Part shown: positions 1-7,379 of the stretch, piece after piece
Layout of the letters: every line of letters starts with the position of its first letter
How positions within the stretch are numbered: position 1 is the first letter of the stretch
Source of the DNA: Gemmobacter fulvus
Lineage (GTDB): Bacteria; Pseudomonadota; Alphaproteobacteria; Rhodobacterales; Rhodobacteraceae
Direction of reading: 5' to 3'
DNA length: 64,000 nt
NCBI RefSeq assembly: GCF_018798885.1
Contig: NZ_CP076362.1
Coordinates: 186,001 to 250,000, forward strand
The notes under the pieces: model-generated
The model's database searches: none
Told to the model about the DNA's origin: nothing
Seen by the model: the letters and a program-made list of their open reading frames with translations, nothing else
Position numbers and translations under genes: made by a program

Positions 1-163
1 GGGTTGGCGGCACTGGCCGTATGCTGCCCGGCGGAACTTTTCGGGTATCGCACCATACCGGCCACCCGGCTGGCGCGACGCGCGGCGGCGGTGCAGGGTC
101 TGGCAGAGGAAGACAAGGCAGTGGCCGCGGCGCATCCGGCCACCACCGAGGAGGAGGAAAAAC
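1..163. other. Window edge, no assignable gene
   Basis: All three forward frames stay open into the next gene, so the end of an upstream gene cannot be placed. None of the translations resembles a protein I recognise. The last bases carry a purine-rich GAGGAGGAGG run that serves as the ribosome binding site of the dioxygenase starting at 164. Any upstream operon partner lies outside the window. Confidence 0.5.
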
Positions 164-1036
164 ATGCGGAATGTCACCATCGACAACGTCACCGACGTTG
201 TGATTTCGTCACTTGGCCAGACGACGCCGATCCCGGCACGGCAGCGGGAAATCATGGAGGCCCTGCTGCGCCACCTGCACGGTTTCTGCAAGGACGTGAA
301 CCTGACCCATGCCGAGTTTCTGGCCGCCTGCGATTATCTGGGCCGCGCCGGGGCGATCTGTTCGGACAAGCGGCAGGAATTCATCCTGCTGGGCGACATT
401 CTGGGCGTCGAGGTGCTGGTCGACATGCTGTCGAACCCGATCACCGGCGGCGAGACCATTTCGACCGTGCTGGGGCCGTTCTTCCGCGAAAATGCGCCGG
501 TGATGCCCAAAGGGGCCTCGACCGTGCAAAAGGCGTTCGACACGCAGGAAACCGTGCTGGTCGAGGGCTATATCCGCGACACCGAGGGCAATCCGATTGC
601 GGGCGCGATCATCGACGTGTGGGAAGATGCGCCGAACGGTCTGTATGAAAACCACGACCCCGAGCAGCCGGATTACAACCTGCGTGGCCGCTTTGAAAGC
701 GATGCAGACGGCCACTATGCCTTCCGCGCCATCCGCCCGGTGCCCTATCCGATCCCCGGCGACGAGACGGCGGGCGAGCTGATCCGCTTCATGGGCCATC
801 ACTGCATGCGCCCGGGCCATATTCACGTGATGGTGTCGCATGACGGCCACCGCCCGCTGATCTCGCAGATCTACGATGCGGAGAGCGCGCATCTGGACAA
901 TGACTCGGTCTTTGCGGTGAAGGCGGATCTGATCGGCGAGTTCAAGAAGGCGCCGGCAGGGGCCGACACCGATCTGACGCTGCGCTTTGATTTCGCACTG
1001 CCCCGGGCGGATGCCGCGCGCATGGCAGCCGAGTAA
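164..1036 (+). CDS. Intradiol ring-cleavage dioxygenase (catechol/hydroxyquinol 1,2-dioxygenase type)
   Basis: A 290-residue cytoplasmic Fe(III) enzyme that would open catechol or hydroxyquinol between the two hydroxyls, giving cis,cis-muconate or maleylacetate. An N-terminal helical linker domain (about 1-100) is followed by the intradiol beta-sandwich. The expected iron ligands are visible as Tyr161, Tyr195 (PVPYPIPGD), His219 and His221 (RPGHIHV). The stretches DKRQEFILL and VLGPFFRE read more like hydroxyquinol dioxygenases than classical CatA, while the next gene (muconate cycloisomerase) argues for catechol, so substrate is left open. The start is set by a strong GAGGAGGAGG site. A strong hairpin separates it from catB. 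Confidence 0.9.
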   Translation: MRNVTIDNVTDVVISSLGQTTPIPARQREIMEALLRHLHGFCKDVNLTHAEFLAACDYLGRAGAICSDKRQEFILLGDILGVEVLVDMLSNPITGGETISTVLGPFFRENAPVMPKGASTVQKAFDTQETVLVEGYIRDTEGNPIAGAIIDVWEDAPNGLYENHDPEQPDYNLRGRFESDADGHYAFRAIRPVPYPIPGDETAGELIRFMGHHCMRPGHIHVMVSHDGHRPLISQIYDAESAHLDNDSVFAVKADLIGEFKKAPAGADTDLTLRFDFALPRADAARMAAE

Positions 1037-1045
1037 GACAGAAGG

Positions 1046-1080
1046 GCGCGCCGCAGCCCCATCCGGGGCGTGCGGCGCGC
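1046..1080 (+). terminator. GC-rich intercistronic hairpin
   Basis: GCGCGCCGCAGCCCC, a 4-base ATCC loop, then its complement with one bulged G. It sits directly after the dioxygenase stop and before catB. No T-run follows, so it is probably a partial terminator or an mRNA-stabilising 3' end rather than a complete stop. Confidence 0.6.
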
Positions 1081-1120
1081 ATCGTTGACCGGCGCGCCTG
1101 TTGGCCGCCCTTGAAGGACC

Positions 1121-2302
1121 ATGCAGATGAACATGCCGGGCATTGCCGCGCCAAGCCATCCTATTGCCTTGGGCGATCTTGCCCGCGGGCGCGAGATTGT
1201 CGCCGTGGAAACCGTCATCGTCGACGTGCCCACCGCGCGGCAGCACCGGCTGTCAAACACCGAGATCACCGTGCAATCCTATGTCATCGTCAAGGTCGCG
1301 CTGGCCGATGGCACGCTGGGCTATGGCGAGGCCGCCACGCTGGGCGGGCCGCGTTGGGCCGAAGAAAGCGTCGAGGCGATCAAGGCCAATATCGACAGCT
1401 ATCTGGCCCCCGCCGTGCTGGGCCGGTCGGCCCTCTCGTTCGAGGCGAACCAGTTGGCGATGCAGATGGCGGCCAGTCGCAACAATGCCGCCCGCGGCGG
1501 CGTGGATGCGGCGCTGTTCGATGCGGCGGGCAAATCGCTGGGCCTGCCCACGCATCAGTTGCTGGGTGGCGCGCTGCGCGACCGGATCGAGGTGCTCTGG
1601 GCGCTGGCCTCGGGCGATGCCGATCAGGAGATCGAAGAGGCGCGGGCGAAGCTGGCCGCGCGCGAACATCGCCGCTTCAAGATCAAGCTGGGCTTTCACA
1701 GCCCCGCCGAGGACATGGCGCGCCTGGCCCGGATCGTGGCGGCCCTGCCGGGCTGCGAGATTGTCTGTGACGTCAATCAGGGTTGGTCAGAGGCGACGGC
1801 CATCCGTTATGTGCCGCAGCTGGCCGAGCTGGGGGTGGTGCTGATCGAACAGCCGCTGCGCCCCGGTCTTGCCGCCGCAACCGCCCGGGTGGCCGCGCGC
1901 AGCCCCATTCCGATCATGACCGATGAGGCGGCCTTTACCGGCCCCGAAATCGTGGCGCAGGCCATGGCCGGGGCGGGATCGGTCTATTCGCTGAAACTGG
2001 TGAAAAGCGGCGGGTTGATGGAGCTGAAGCGCGCCGCCGCCATCGCGCAGGCCTGCGGGATGGAGTTGTATGGCGGCTGTCTTTTGGAAACCGGGCTGGG
2101 GGCCGCTGCGCATCTGGCAGTGTTTTCCACCCTGCCGCGTCTGGAATGGGGTTGTGAACATTTCGGGCCGCGCATCGTGAAAACCGATCTGACCAATGGC
2201 GAGGTGGTGTTCAGGGATTTCCACATCCATTGCCCGCCGGGCCCCGGCCTTGGCGTGACGATCAACGAGACCGCGCTGCGGGCGCTGACACGGAAGGGAT
2301 GA
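1121..2302 (+). CDS. catB: Muconate cycloisomerase (enolase superfamily)
   Basis: A 393-residue enolase-superfamily enzyme that would close cis,cis-muconate to muconolactone in the cytoplasm. The superfamily catalytic set is present: KIK with Lys187 and Lys189, metal ligands Asp217 (CDVNQGW), Glu243 (LIEQPL) and Asp268 (MTDEA), the second base Lys295 (LKLVKSGG) and Glu323 (LETGLG). This pattern fits the muconate lactonizing subgroup rather than mandelate racemase. The start may be 1121 or 1127; GAAGGA is better spaced for 1127. It overlaps the next gene by 4 bases (ATGA). No catC (muconolactone isomerase) is found nearby. Confidence 0.87.
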   Translation: MQMNMPGIAAPSHPIALGDLARGREIVAVETVIVDVPTARQHRLSNTEITVQSYVIVKVALADGTLGYGEAATLGGPRWAEESVEAIKANIDSYLAPAVLGRSALSFEANQLAMQMAASRNNAARGGVDAALFDAAGKSLGLPTHQLLGGALRDRIEVLWALASGDADQEIEEARAKLAAREHRRFKIKLGFHSPAEDMARLARIVAALPGCEIVCDVNQGWSEATAIRYVPQLAELGVVLIEQPLRPGLAAATARVAARSPIPIMTDEAAFTGPEIVAQAMAGAGSVYSLKLVKSGGLMELKRAAAIAQACGMELYGGCLLETGLGAAAHLAVFSTLPRLEWGCEHFGPRIVKTDLTNGEVVFRDFHIHCPPGPGLGVTINETALRALTRKG

Positions 2303-2928
2303 CGATGCCGCTTTTGCATTGGTCGCCCCGCTCGCCCTATGTGCGCAAGGTGATGGTTGCCCTGCATGAAAAGGGGCTGGCCGGGCAGGTGGAAACCGTG
2401 CGCACCCATGCCGACCCGCTGATCCCGCATCCGGGGTTGATGGCGCTGAACCCCTTGTCCAAGATCCCGACGCTGGAGCTGGACGATGGCCGCCTGCTGT
2501 TCGACAGCCATGTGATCTGCCGCTGGGCCGACCGCAGCGGCGCTGTCGGGCCCCGCCTCTTCCCCGAGGATCTGCTGGCAGAGCGCGACGAGGCCCTGGG
2601 CACCGGCCTGCTGGATGTCGCGTTGCCCTGGCTGGTCGAGGTGCGGTTGCGCCCAGCCGCCCAGCGGTCTGACGACATGATCGCGGTCTATCGCACCAAG
2701 ATGAACCGCGTGGCCGACTGGCTGGAGGATCATGTGCCCGCGCTGGAGGCCCGCGCCTTCGACATCGGGCATCTGAGCATCGGCGTCGCCCTCTGTTATC
2801 TGGATTTCCGCTTTGAGGCCGAGGCTTGGCGCAAGGGCCGCCCGCGTCTGGCGGCATGGCACGCGGCCTTTGCCGCGCGGCCTTCGGTGCAGGCCACGGC
2901 CTTCCGCGACGATCCGCGCCCGACCTGA
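2299..2928 (+). CDS. Glutathione S-transferase family protein
   Basis: A 209-residue protein with an N-terminal thioredoxin-fold GST domain (SPRSPYVRKV near residue 8, the glutathione-site Ser region, and NPLSKIPTLELDDG near 52-65 with the conserved cis-Pro) and a helical C-terminal domain. It is translationally coupled to catB by an ATGA overlap, with an alternative ATG at 2305. Zeta-type GST-fold proteins can be isomerases of ring-cleavage products, for example maleylacetoacetate or maleylpyruvate isomerase. Its position where catC would be expected suggests, but does not show, an isomerase role. Confidence 0.8.
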   Translation: MTMPLLHWSPRSPYVRKVMVALHEKGLAGQVETVRTHADPLIPHPGLMALNPLSKIPTLELDDGRLLFDSHVICRWADRSGAVGPRLFPEDLLAERDEALGTGLLDVALPWLVEVRLRPAAQRSDDMIAVYRTKMNRVADWLEDHVPALEARAFDIGHLSIGVALCYLDFRFEAEAWRKGRPRLAAWHAAFAARPSVQATAFRDDPRPT

Positions 2929-2945
2929 CTAACCACCCGACCTGA

Positions 2946-3839
2946 CTAACCAAGCGTCTTGCGGGCGAATTTGCGGGTGATCTCCAGAAAGTTCATCACC
3001 TGCGGCGCGCGGTTGTCCAGCCGGGCATGGACGGTCAGCGCGGTGCCGGGATTGTCGCCCAGATAGGGCCGGTAGACCACGCCCGGCCGCTGCGTGCTCG
3101 ACACCGATTCCGGCACCACCGACAGGCCCACCCCGACCGACACCAGCGAAATCGCGCTTTGAAAATCCTGCGTCAGTTCCAGCTTGGCGGGGGTAAAGCC
3201 TTCGCGCGCGCAGATGTTCAGCACCACATCGGCATAACCGGGCCGCGGCCTGCGCGGATAGAGCACAAACACCTGATCTGCCAGATCGGCAAAGCGGATC
3301 TCGGGCAGGCTGGCCAGCCGCGAATTGTCGGGCAGGGCGAGGATCAGCTTTTCGCGGCACAGCAGTTCGTGGCGGAATTCGTCGTCATTCAGGGCCGGTC
3401 GGGCCACCGCCACGTCAATATCGCGGGCAATCAGCCCATGCGACAGTTCGGCATTGTTCATCGCCGACAGTGCCAGTTCCACATTCGGATAGAACGAGCG
3501 GTAGGATTTGATCAGCGTCGGCAGCAACCCGTGCGAGGCCGAGCCGACAAAGGCGATCCGCAATCGCCCGCCGCTGCCGCTGCCCACCAGCCGGGTGTCG
3601 CGGTAGGCGGCATCCAGACGCGACAGGATCTGCCGCGCGTGATCCTGCAACACCACGCCGGCCTGCGTCAGCCGTATCTGGCTGCGGCTGCGGTCGAACA
3701 ATTGCACGTCAAGATCGGTTTCCAGCGCGGCAATCTGCCGGGACAGCGGCGGTTGCGCCATGTCGAGCCGGGTGGCGGCGCGCCCGAAGTGCAATTCCTC
3801 GGCGACGGCCAGAAAGTATTTCAGGCGCTTGAACTCCAT
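2946..3839 (-). CDS. LysR-family transcriptional regulator (CatR/CatM-like)
   Basis: A 297-residue LysR protein: N-terminal winged helix-turn-helix (MEFKRLKYFLAVAEELHFGR onward, with AATRLDMAQPPLSRQI as recognition region) and a C-terminal inducer-binding domain. The QPPLSRQI pattern is typical of regulators of catechol and chlorocatechol genes. The start at 3839 is set by a GGGAGGGAAAGGG site just upstream. It is convergent with the catB/GST operon and divergent from the enol-lactonase at 3984, so that gene and the dioxygenase operon are its likely targets. The inducer, perhaps muconate, is inferred. Confidence 0.85.
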   Translation of the reverse strand: MEFKRLKYFLAVAEELHFGRAATRLDMAQPPLSRQIAALETDLDVQLFDRSRSQIRLTQAGVVLQDHARQILSRLDAAYRDTRLVGSGSGGRLRIAFVGSASHGLLPTLIKSYRSFYPNVELALSAMNNAELSHGLIARDIDVAVARPALNDDEFRHELLCREKLILALPDNSRLASLPEIRFADLADQVFVLYPRRPRPGYADVVLNICAREGFTPAKLELTQDFQSAISLVSVGVGLSVVPESVSSTQRPGVVYRPYLGDNPGTALTVHARLDNRAPQVMNFLEITRKFARKTLG

Positions 3840-3855
3840 CCCTTTCCCTCCCCGG

Positions 3856-3905
3856 AAACCCGTGTTGCGGGTTTGATACCGCAGGCGGCGATACCTTTGA
3901 GGTAT
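3856..3905. promoter_or_regulatory. Candidate LysR operators in divergent promoter
   Basis: Two perfect inverted repeats lie between the LysR gene and the enol-lactonase: AAACCCG-N5-CGGGTTT at 3856-3874 and ATACC-N5-GGTAT at 3891-3905. The second has the T-N11-A style of LysR boxes. Which one is the recognition site, and which a transcript hairpin, is not decided by sequence. Confidence 0.5.
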
Positions 3906-3983
3906 TGCATCACATGGCTGCGTGCATTGCCAGTGCGGCTGTGGCGCGGTTTGGTCGCGCAGCACGGCAAAAGGGGGGCTGAC

Positions 3984-4769
3984 ATGCGCATGATCCGATC
4001 CAACGGCATCTGGCTTCATTGCCGCGAGGATGGCCCGGCCACGGCGCCGCCGCTGTTGCTGATCAATTCATTGGGCACCGATCTGCGCATGTGGGATGCG
4101 GTGATGCCTGCGCTGTCGCAGGATTTCCGGGTGATCCGCTTTGACAAGCCGGGGCATGGCCTGTCGGAAACCGCGCCGCGCCCCTATCGGATCGACGGCT
4201 TGGCCGCTGATGCGCTGGCGGTGCTGGATGCCAGTGACGTGGCGGTGGCCGATGTGCTGGGCCTGTCGATCGGCGGGCAGATTGCGCTGTCCCTGGCGCT
4301 GAACCATCCCGAACGGGTGGGGCGGCTGGTGTTGTCGAACACGGCGGCGCGGATCGGCTCGGCGGCGATGTGGCAAGACCGGATCGCGGCGCTGGAACAG
4401 CAGGGCATCGCCGCGATGGCGGATGCGGTGCTGGAGCGCTGGTTCTCTGCCGCGTGGCGGGCCGGGAACCCCGGCGCGCTGGCAGGCTGGCGGGCGATGC
4501 TGTCGCGCACCGATCTGACCGGCTATCTGGGCTGTTGCGAGGCGCTGTCGGTGGCCGATCTGACCGCAGACTGCACCGCGCTGCGCCTGCCGGTGCATCT
4601 GATTGCCGGGGCCGAAGACGGGGCGACGCCACCGGCGCTGGTGCAGGCCACGGCGGATCTGATGCCGCAGGCGGCGCTGACCTGCCTGCCCGGGGTCGGG
4701 CATCTGCCCTGCATCGAGGATCCGGCAGGCTTTCTGGCGGTCTTGCGTGGGGCGTTGCCCACCCGCTGA
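3984..4769 (+). CDS. pcaD: 3-oxoadipate enol-lactonase (alpha/beta hydrolase), first copy
   Basis: A 261-residue alpha/beta hydrolase that would hydrolyse 3-oxoadipate enol-lactone to 3-oxoadipate. Conserved features are INSLGTDLRMW near residue 28, RFDKPGHGLS near 52, the nucleophile elbow GLSIGG with Ser95, the acid region AGAEDGATPP, and the catalytic His in GVGHLPCIE. The second enol-lactonase at 17880 has the same motifs, so both branches of the 3-oxoadipate pathway are separately equipped. The start at 3984 follows a GGGGGG site. Its own LysR gene is divergent. Esterase activity on another lactone remains possible. Confidence 0.85.
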   Translation: MRMIRSNGIWLHCREDGPATAPPLLLINSLGTDLRMWDAVMPALSQDFRVIRFDKPGHGLSETAPRPYRIDGLAADALAVLDASDVAVADVLGLSIGGQIALSLALNHPERVGRLVLSNTAARIGSAAMWQDRIAALEQQGIAAMADAVLERWFSAAWRAGNPGALAGWRAMLSRTDLTGYLGCCEALSVADLTADCTALRLPVHLIAGAEDGATPPALVQATADLMPQAALTCLPGVGHLPCIEDPAGFLAVLRGALPTR

Positions 4770-4833
4770 TGTCCGCGCGCCCTTCGGTCTGGTACAGCGA
4801 GGCAGATGGTTAGCCATCCGGCAAAGTTTTTCT

Positions 4834-4867
4834 TGCCACAGCGCGCGACTCGCTTATAGTTAGTGAT
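4834..4867 (+). promoter_or_regulatory. Sigma70-like promoter giving a probable leaderless transcript
   Basis: TTGCCA (4834-4839), a 16-base spacer and TATAGT (4856-4861) end only 6 bases before the ATG of the ArsR gene. No ribosome binding site is present, so transcription would begin at or beside the start codon. TTAGCCAT at 4811-4818 and ATGGCTAA at 4868-4875 form an inverted repeat that brackets this promoter. Confidence 0.5.
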
Positions 4868-5209
4868 ATGGCTAAGCATGACCCAGATCTTTCGCGGCTC
4901 TTTCAGGCGCTGGCGGATCCGACCCGCCGGTCGATCCTGTCGCGTCTGGCCGAAGGCCCCGCCCCGGTGACAGAACTGGCCCATCCCACCGGGCTGCGCC
5001 TGCCGACGGTGATGCGCCATCTTGGCGTGCTGGAGGAGGCGGGGCTGATCGCCACGGCGAAAGACGGGCGGGTGCGCACCTGCGCCATCGTGCCCGAAGC
5101 CCTGGCACCGATGCGGACCTGGCTCGATGAGCAGCGGGCCATATGGGAATCCCGGCTCGACCGGCTGGACGACTATGTAATGACCCTGATGAAGGAGCGT
5201 GAGGCATGA
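4868..5209 (+). CDS. ArsR-family transcriptional regulator
   Basis: A 113-residue winged-helix repressor: FQALADPTRRSILSRLAEGP (about residues 12-31) and the recognition helix LRLPTVMRHLGVLEEAGLI are typical of ArsR proteins. No metal-binding cysteine pair is present; the only Cys lies near the C-terminus in RTCAIVPEA. It therefore belongs to the non-metal subgroup usually paired with SRPBCC (AHSA1) proteins, as here. It overlaps the downstream gene by 4 bases and probably autoregulates. The transcript appears leaderless. Confidence 0.85.
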   Translation: MAKHDPDLSRLFQALADPTRRSILSRLAEGPAPVTELAHPTGLRLPTVMRHLGVLEEAGLIATAKDGRVRTCAIVPEALAPMRTWLDEQRAIWESRLDRLDDYVMTLMKEREA

Positions 5210-5682
5210 CACTGGACCTGGATCCAAGCACCGACCTGAGTTTCACCCGCACGCTGGCCGTGCCACGGCAGTTGATCTGGGAATGCTGGACCGAGCCGAA
5301 GCATATCCCGCATTTCTTCATCCCCGCGCCGCACAAGGTGACGGCGGTGGATATCGACCTGCGGGTCGGCGGGCGGTTCAACACCACCTTCGATGTGGAC
5401 GGTCATGTGATGGACAATCACGGCGTCTATCTGGAGGTGGTGCCGGACGAAAAGCTGGTGTTCACCGATACCTATACCGAAGGCTGGAAACCCGCGCCCG
5501 AGCCGTTCATGACCGCGATCCTGCTGCTGTCGGATGCGCCGGGCGGCGGCACAACCTATACGGCCATCGCCCGCCACCGCAACGAGGGCAGCCGCAAGTC
5601 GCATGAGGACATGGGGTTCTTCGATGGCTGGGGCACGGTGGTCACACAGCTGGAAGCCTATGCCAAGGGCCTGATGCCATGA
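5206..5682 (+). CDS. SRPBCC (AHSA1-type) domain protein
   Basis: A 158-residue START-like fold protein. FTRTLAVPRQLIWECWTEPK at the N-terminus and the later DLRVGGRFN and EDMGFFDGWGTVVTQLEAY segments are hallmarks of the AHSA1 family. These proteins bind hydrophobic ligands in a deep cavity; the ligand here cannot be told. It is the middle gene of an ArsR-SRPBCC-SRPBCC operon with ATGA overlaps at both ends, so it is co-translated with its neighbours. Confidence 0.85.
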   Translation: MTLDLDPSTDLSFTRTLAVPRQLIWECWTEPKHIPHFFIPAPHKVTAVDIDLRVGGRFNTTFDVDGHVMDNHGVYLEVVPDEKLVFTDTYTEGWKPAPEPFMTAILLLSDAPGGGTTYTAIARHRNEGSRKSHEDMGFFDGWGTVVTQLEAYAKGLMP

Positions 5683-6554
5683 CCGACCGCTTTGCCACCC
5701 TGACGTTCACGCGGCAGGTGGCAGCGCCACTCGCCACCCTGTGGCAGGCCTGGACGGCCCCCGCCGCGCGGGCGGTCTGGGCCGCGCCTGCGCCCACGGT
5801 CACGGTGGTCTTTCTGGAGGCGGACACGCGGGTGGGCGGGCGCGAAGTCTCGCTCTGCAAGCTTGAGGGCCAGCCCGACATCCGCTGTGACTGTGGCTGG
5901 CTGGATCTGGTGCCGCCGCAGCGCTGCGTGAATTACGAGGTGATCTCCTGCGAAGGTGTCACGCAATCCGCCGCCCTTGTGACCGCCGATTTCGTCCCTG
6001 CGGGGGAGGGCAGCCAGCTGGTGGTGACGGTGCAGCTTTCGTCGCTGGCGGCGGATATGCAGGCGGGCTACCGGCAGGGTTTTGGCGCCGGGCTCGACAC
6101 TCTGGCGCAGGTGGCCGACCGCACGATGGTGTTGCAGCGCAGGATCATGGCCCCCCGGCAGGTGGTCTGGGGCGCGTGGATGAACCCCGAAACCCTGCCG
6201 CGCTGGTGGGGGCCGGACGGGTTTTCGTGCCGCACAAAGCGCATCGACCTGCGGGCAGGCGGCGAATGGGTGTTTGACATGATCGCCCCCGATGGCACGG
6301 TGTTCCCCAACCACCACCGCTATGGCGAGGTGCGGGCCGAAGATCGGATCAGCTATGCGCTGCACTGGGGCGAGAACGGGCCGAAACACGCCGATGCCTG
6401 GGCGCTGTTCGAAGAGGCCGACGGGGCCACAACCGTCACGCTGGGCATGATCTTCAGCTCTGCCGCCGAGTTTCAGGAGGCCAAGGGTTTTGGCGCGATC
6501 GAGCTGGGGATGCAGACGCTGGGCAAACTCGCGCGCTTCGTTGGGGCCGCGTAG
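5679..6554 (+). CDS. Tandem SRPBCC (AHSA1-type) protein, two domains
   Basis: A 291-residue protein made of two AHSA1-like domains in one chain. Domain 1 (about 1-145) starts with LTFTRQVAAPLATLWQAWTA. Domain 2 (about 150-291) starts with LQRRIMAPRQVVWGAWMNPE and contains the usual RWWGPDGF and GAIELGMQTLGKLARFV elements. Domain 1 is degenerate around the WGP motif (AVWAAPAP). It is the last gene of the ArsR operon. A two-domain version suggests a larger or bipartite ligand pocket, but no function is assignable. Confidence 0.82.
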   Translation: MTDRFATLTFTRQVAAPLATLWQAWTAPAARAVWAAPAPTVTVVFLEADTRVGGREVSLCKLEGQPDIRCDCGWLDLVPPQRCVNYEVISCEGVTQSAALVTADFVPAGEGSQLVVTVQLSSLAADMQAGYRQGFGAGLDTLAQVADRTMVLQRRIMAPRQVVWGAWMNPETLPRWWGPDGFSCRTKRIDLRAGGEWVFDMIAPDGTVFPNHHRYGEVRAEDRISYALHWGENGPKHADAWALFEEADGATTVTLGMIFSSAAEFQEAKGFGAIELGMQTLGKLARFVGAA

Positions 6555-6563
6555 GCCGATCTT

Positions 6564-7379
6564 CTACGCCCGGCCTGCCGCGCGCAAAAGCCGCCGCGCG
6601 CCATCCAGCGCGCGGGCCGCAACGGCACGGCTGCCTTTTTCGGCCTGAAGCGCCGACATGGGCACCTCCAACGCCACCGGCACCTGTGGCGGCAGGCGCG
6701 ACAGGATGGCCGGCAGGTCGATCTGCCCAGAGCCGGGTGGCAGCCGTTCGGCGCGGCCCGTGTGCAGCAGCTCTTCGGTCGAATAGGGCGGATGGACCGC
6801 CGCATCGCAGAGATGCAGGAACGGCAGCCGCGCGGGAGGCAGGCCCTCCAGATCGGCCAGCGCACTGGCAGAGCGATCAAAATGCAGCGTGTCGATCAGG
6901 ATACCGACATCGGCGATGCCCGTGCGTTCGACCACAGCCCGCGCGGCAGAGAGGCCGGGCACATTGGTCCAGGGAAAGAATTCCAAGGCGCAGGTCAGGC
7001 CAAACGGGTGGGCCAGCCTGTGCAGCGCGGCAAGATTGTCGGACAGCCGCGCAAGATCGGGGTCATACGGGGCGCAGATGACATGGCGCGCGCCAAGGGC
7101 CGCGCCCGCGTCCAGAAAGGGCAGCAGGGCTTCGGGGCGGAACTCGGGCGTCAACCGCACGAACTCGATGTCATTGACGGTGATGCCGGTCGCGTCCAGC
7201 GCCGCGCGGGTGTCGCGCAGCGCCGCCGGATCCGCGTGCAAGGCATAGCCGGGGGTGGTGTCTGTCACCCGGATCAGCCGCAGCCCGACGCGGTCATAGC
7301 CCAGCTCTGCCGCGAGCCGGATCATTCGGGGTGGCGGCAGGTCCAGCACTGTCAGGTGGGCAAGCGAGATCGGGGTCAT
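6564..7379 (-). CDS. Sugar phosphate isomerase/epimerase family TIM-barrel protein
   Basis: A 271-residue AP-endonuclease-2-like TIM barrel. Metal-site elements can be seen: FVRLTPEF, LEFFPWTN (Glu), GILIDTLHFDRS (Asp/His), PFLHLCDAA (His) and a late VALEVPMS (Glu). Members include xylose isomerase-like enzymes, inosose dehydratases and 3-dehydroshikimate dehydratases. It is the last gene of an IclR-FAD dehydrogenase-TIM operon with ATGA coupling to the flavoprotein. That pairing suggests dehydration or isomerisation of a product of the flavoenzyme; the substrate is unknown. Confidence 0.8.
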   Translation of the reverse strand: MTPISLAHLTVLDLPPPRMIRLAAELGYDRVGLRLIRVTDTTPGYALHADPAALRDTRAALDATGITVNDIEFVRLTPEFRPEALLPFLDAGAALGARHVICAPYDPDLARLSDNLAALHRLAHPFGLTCALEFFPWTNVPGLSAARAVVERTGIADVGILIDTLHFDRSASALADLEGLPPARLPFLHLCDAAVHPPYSTEELLHTGRAERLPPGSGQIDLPAILSRLPPQVPVALEVPMSALQAEKGSRAVAARALDGARRLLRAAGRA

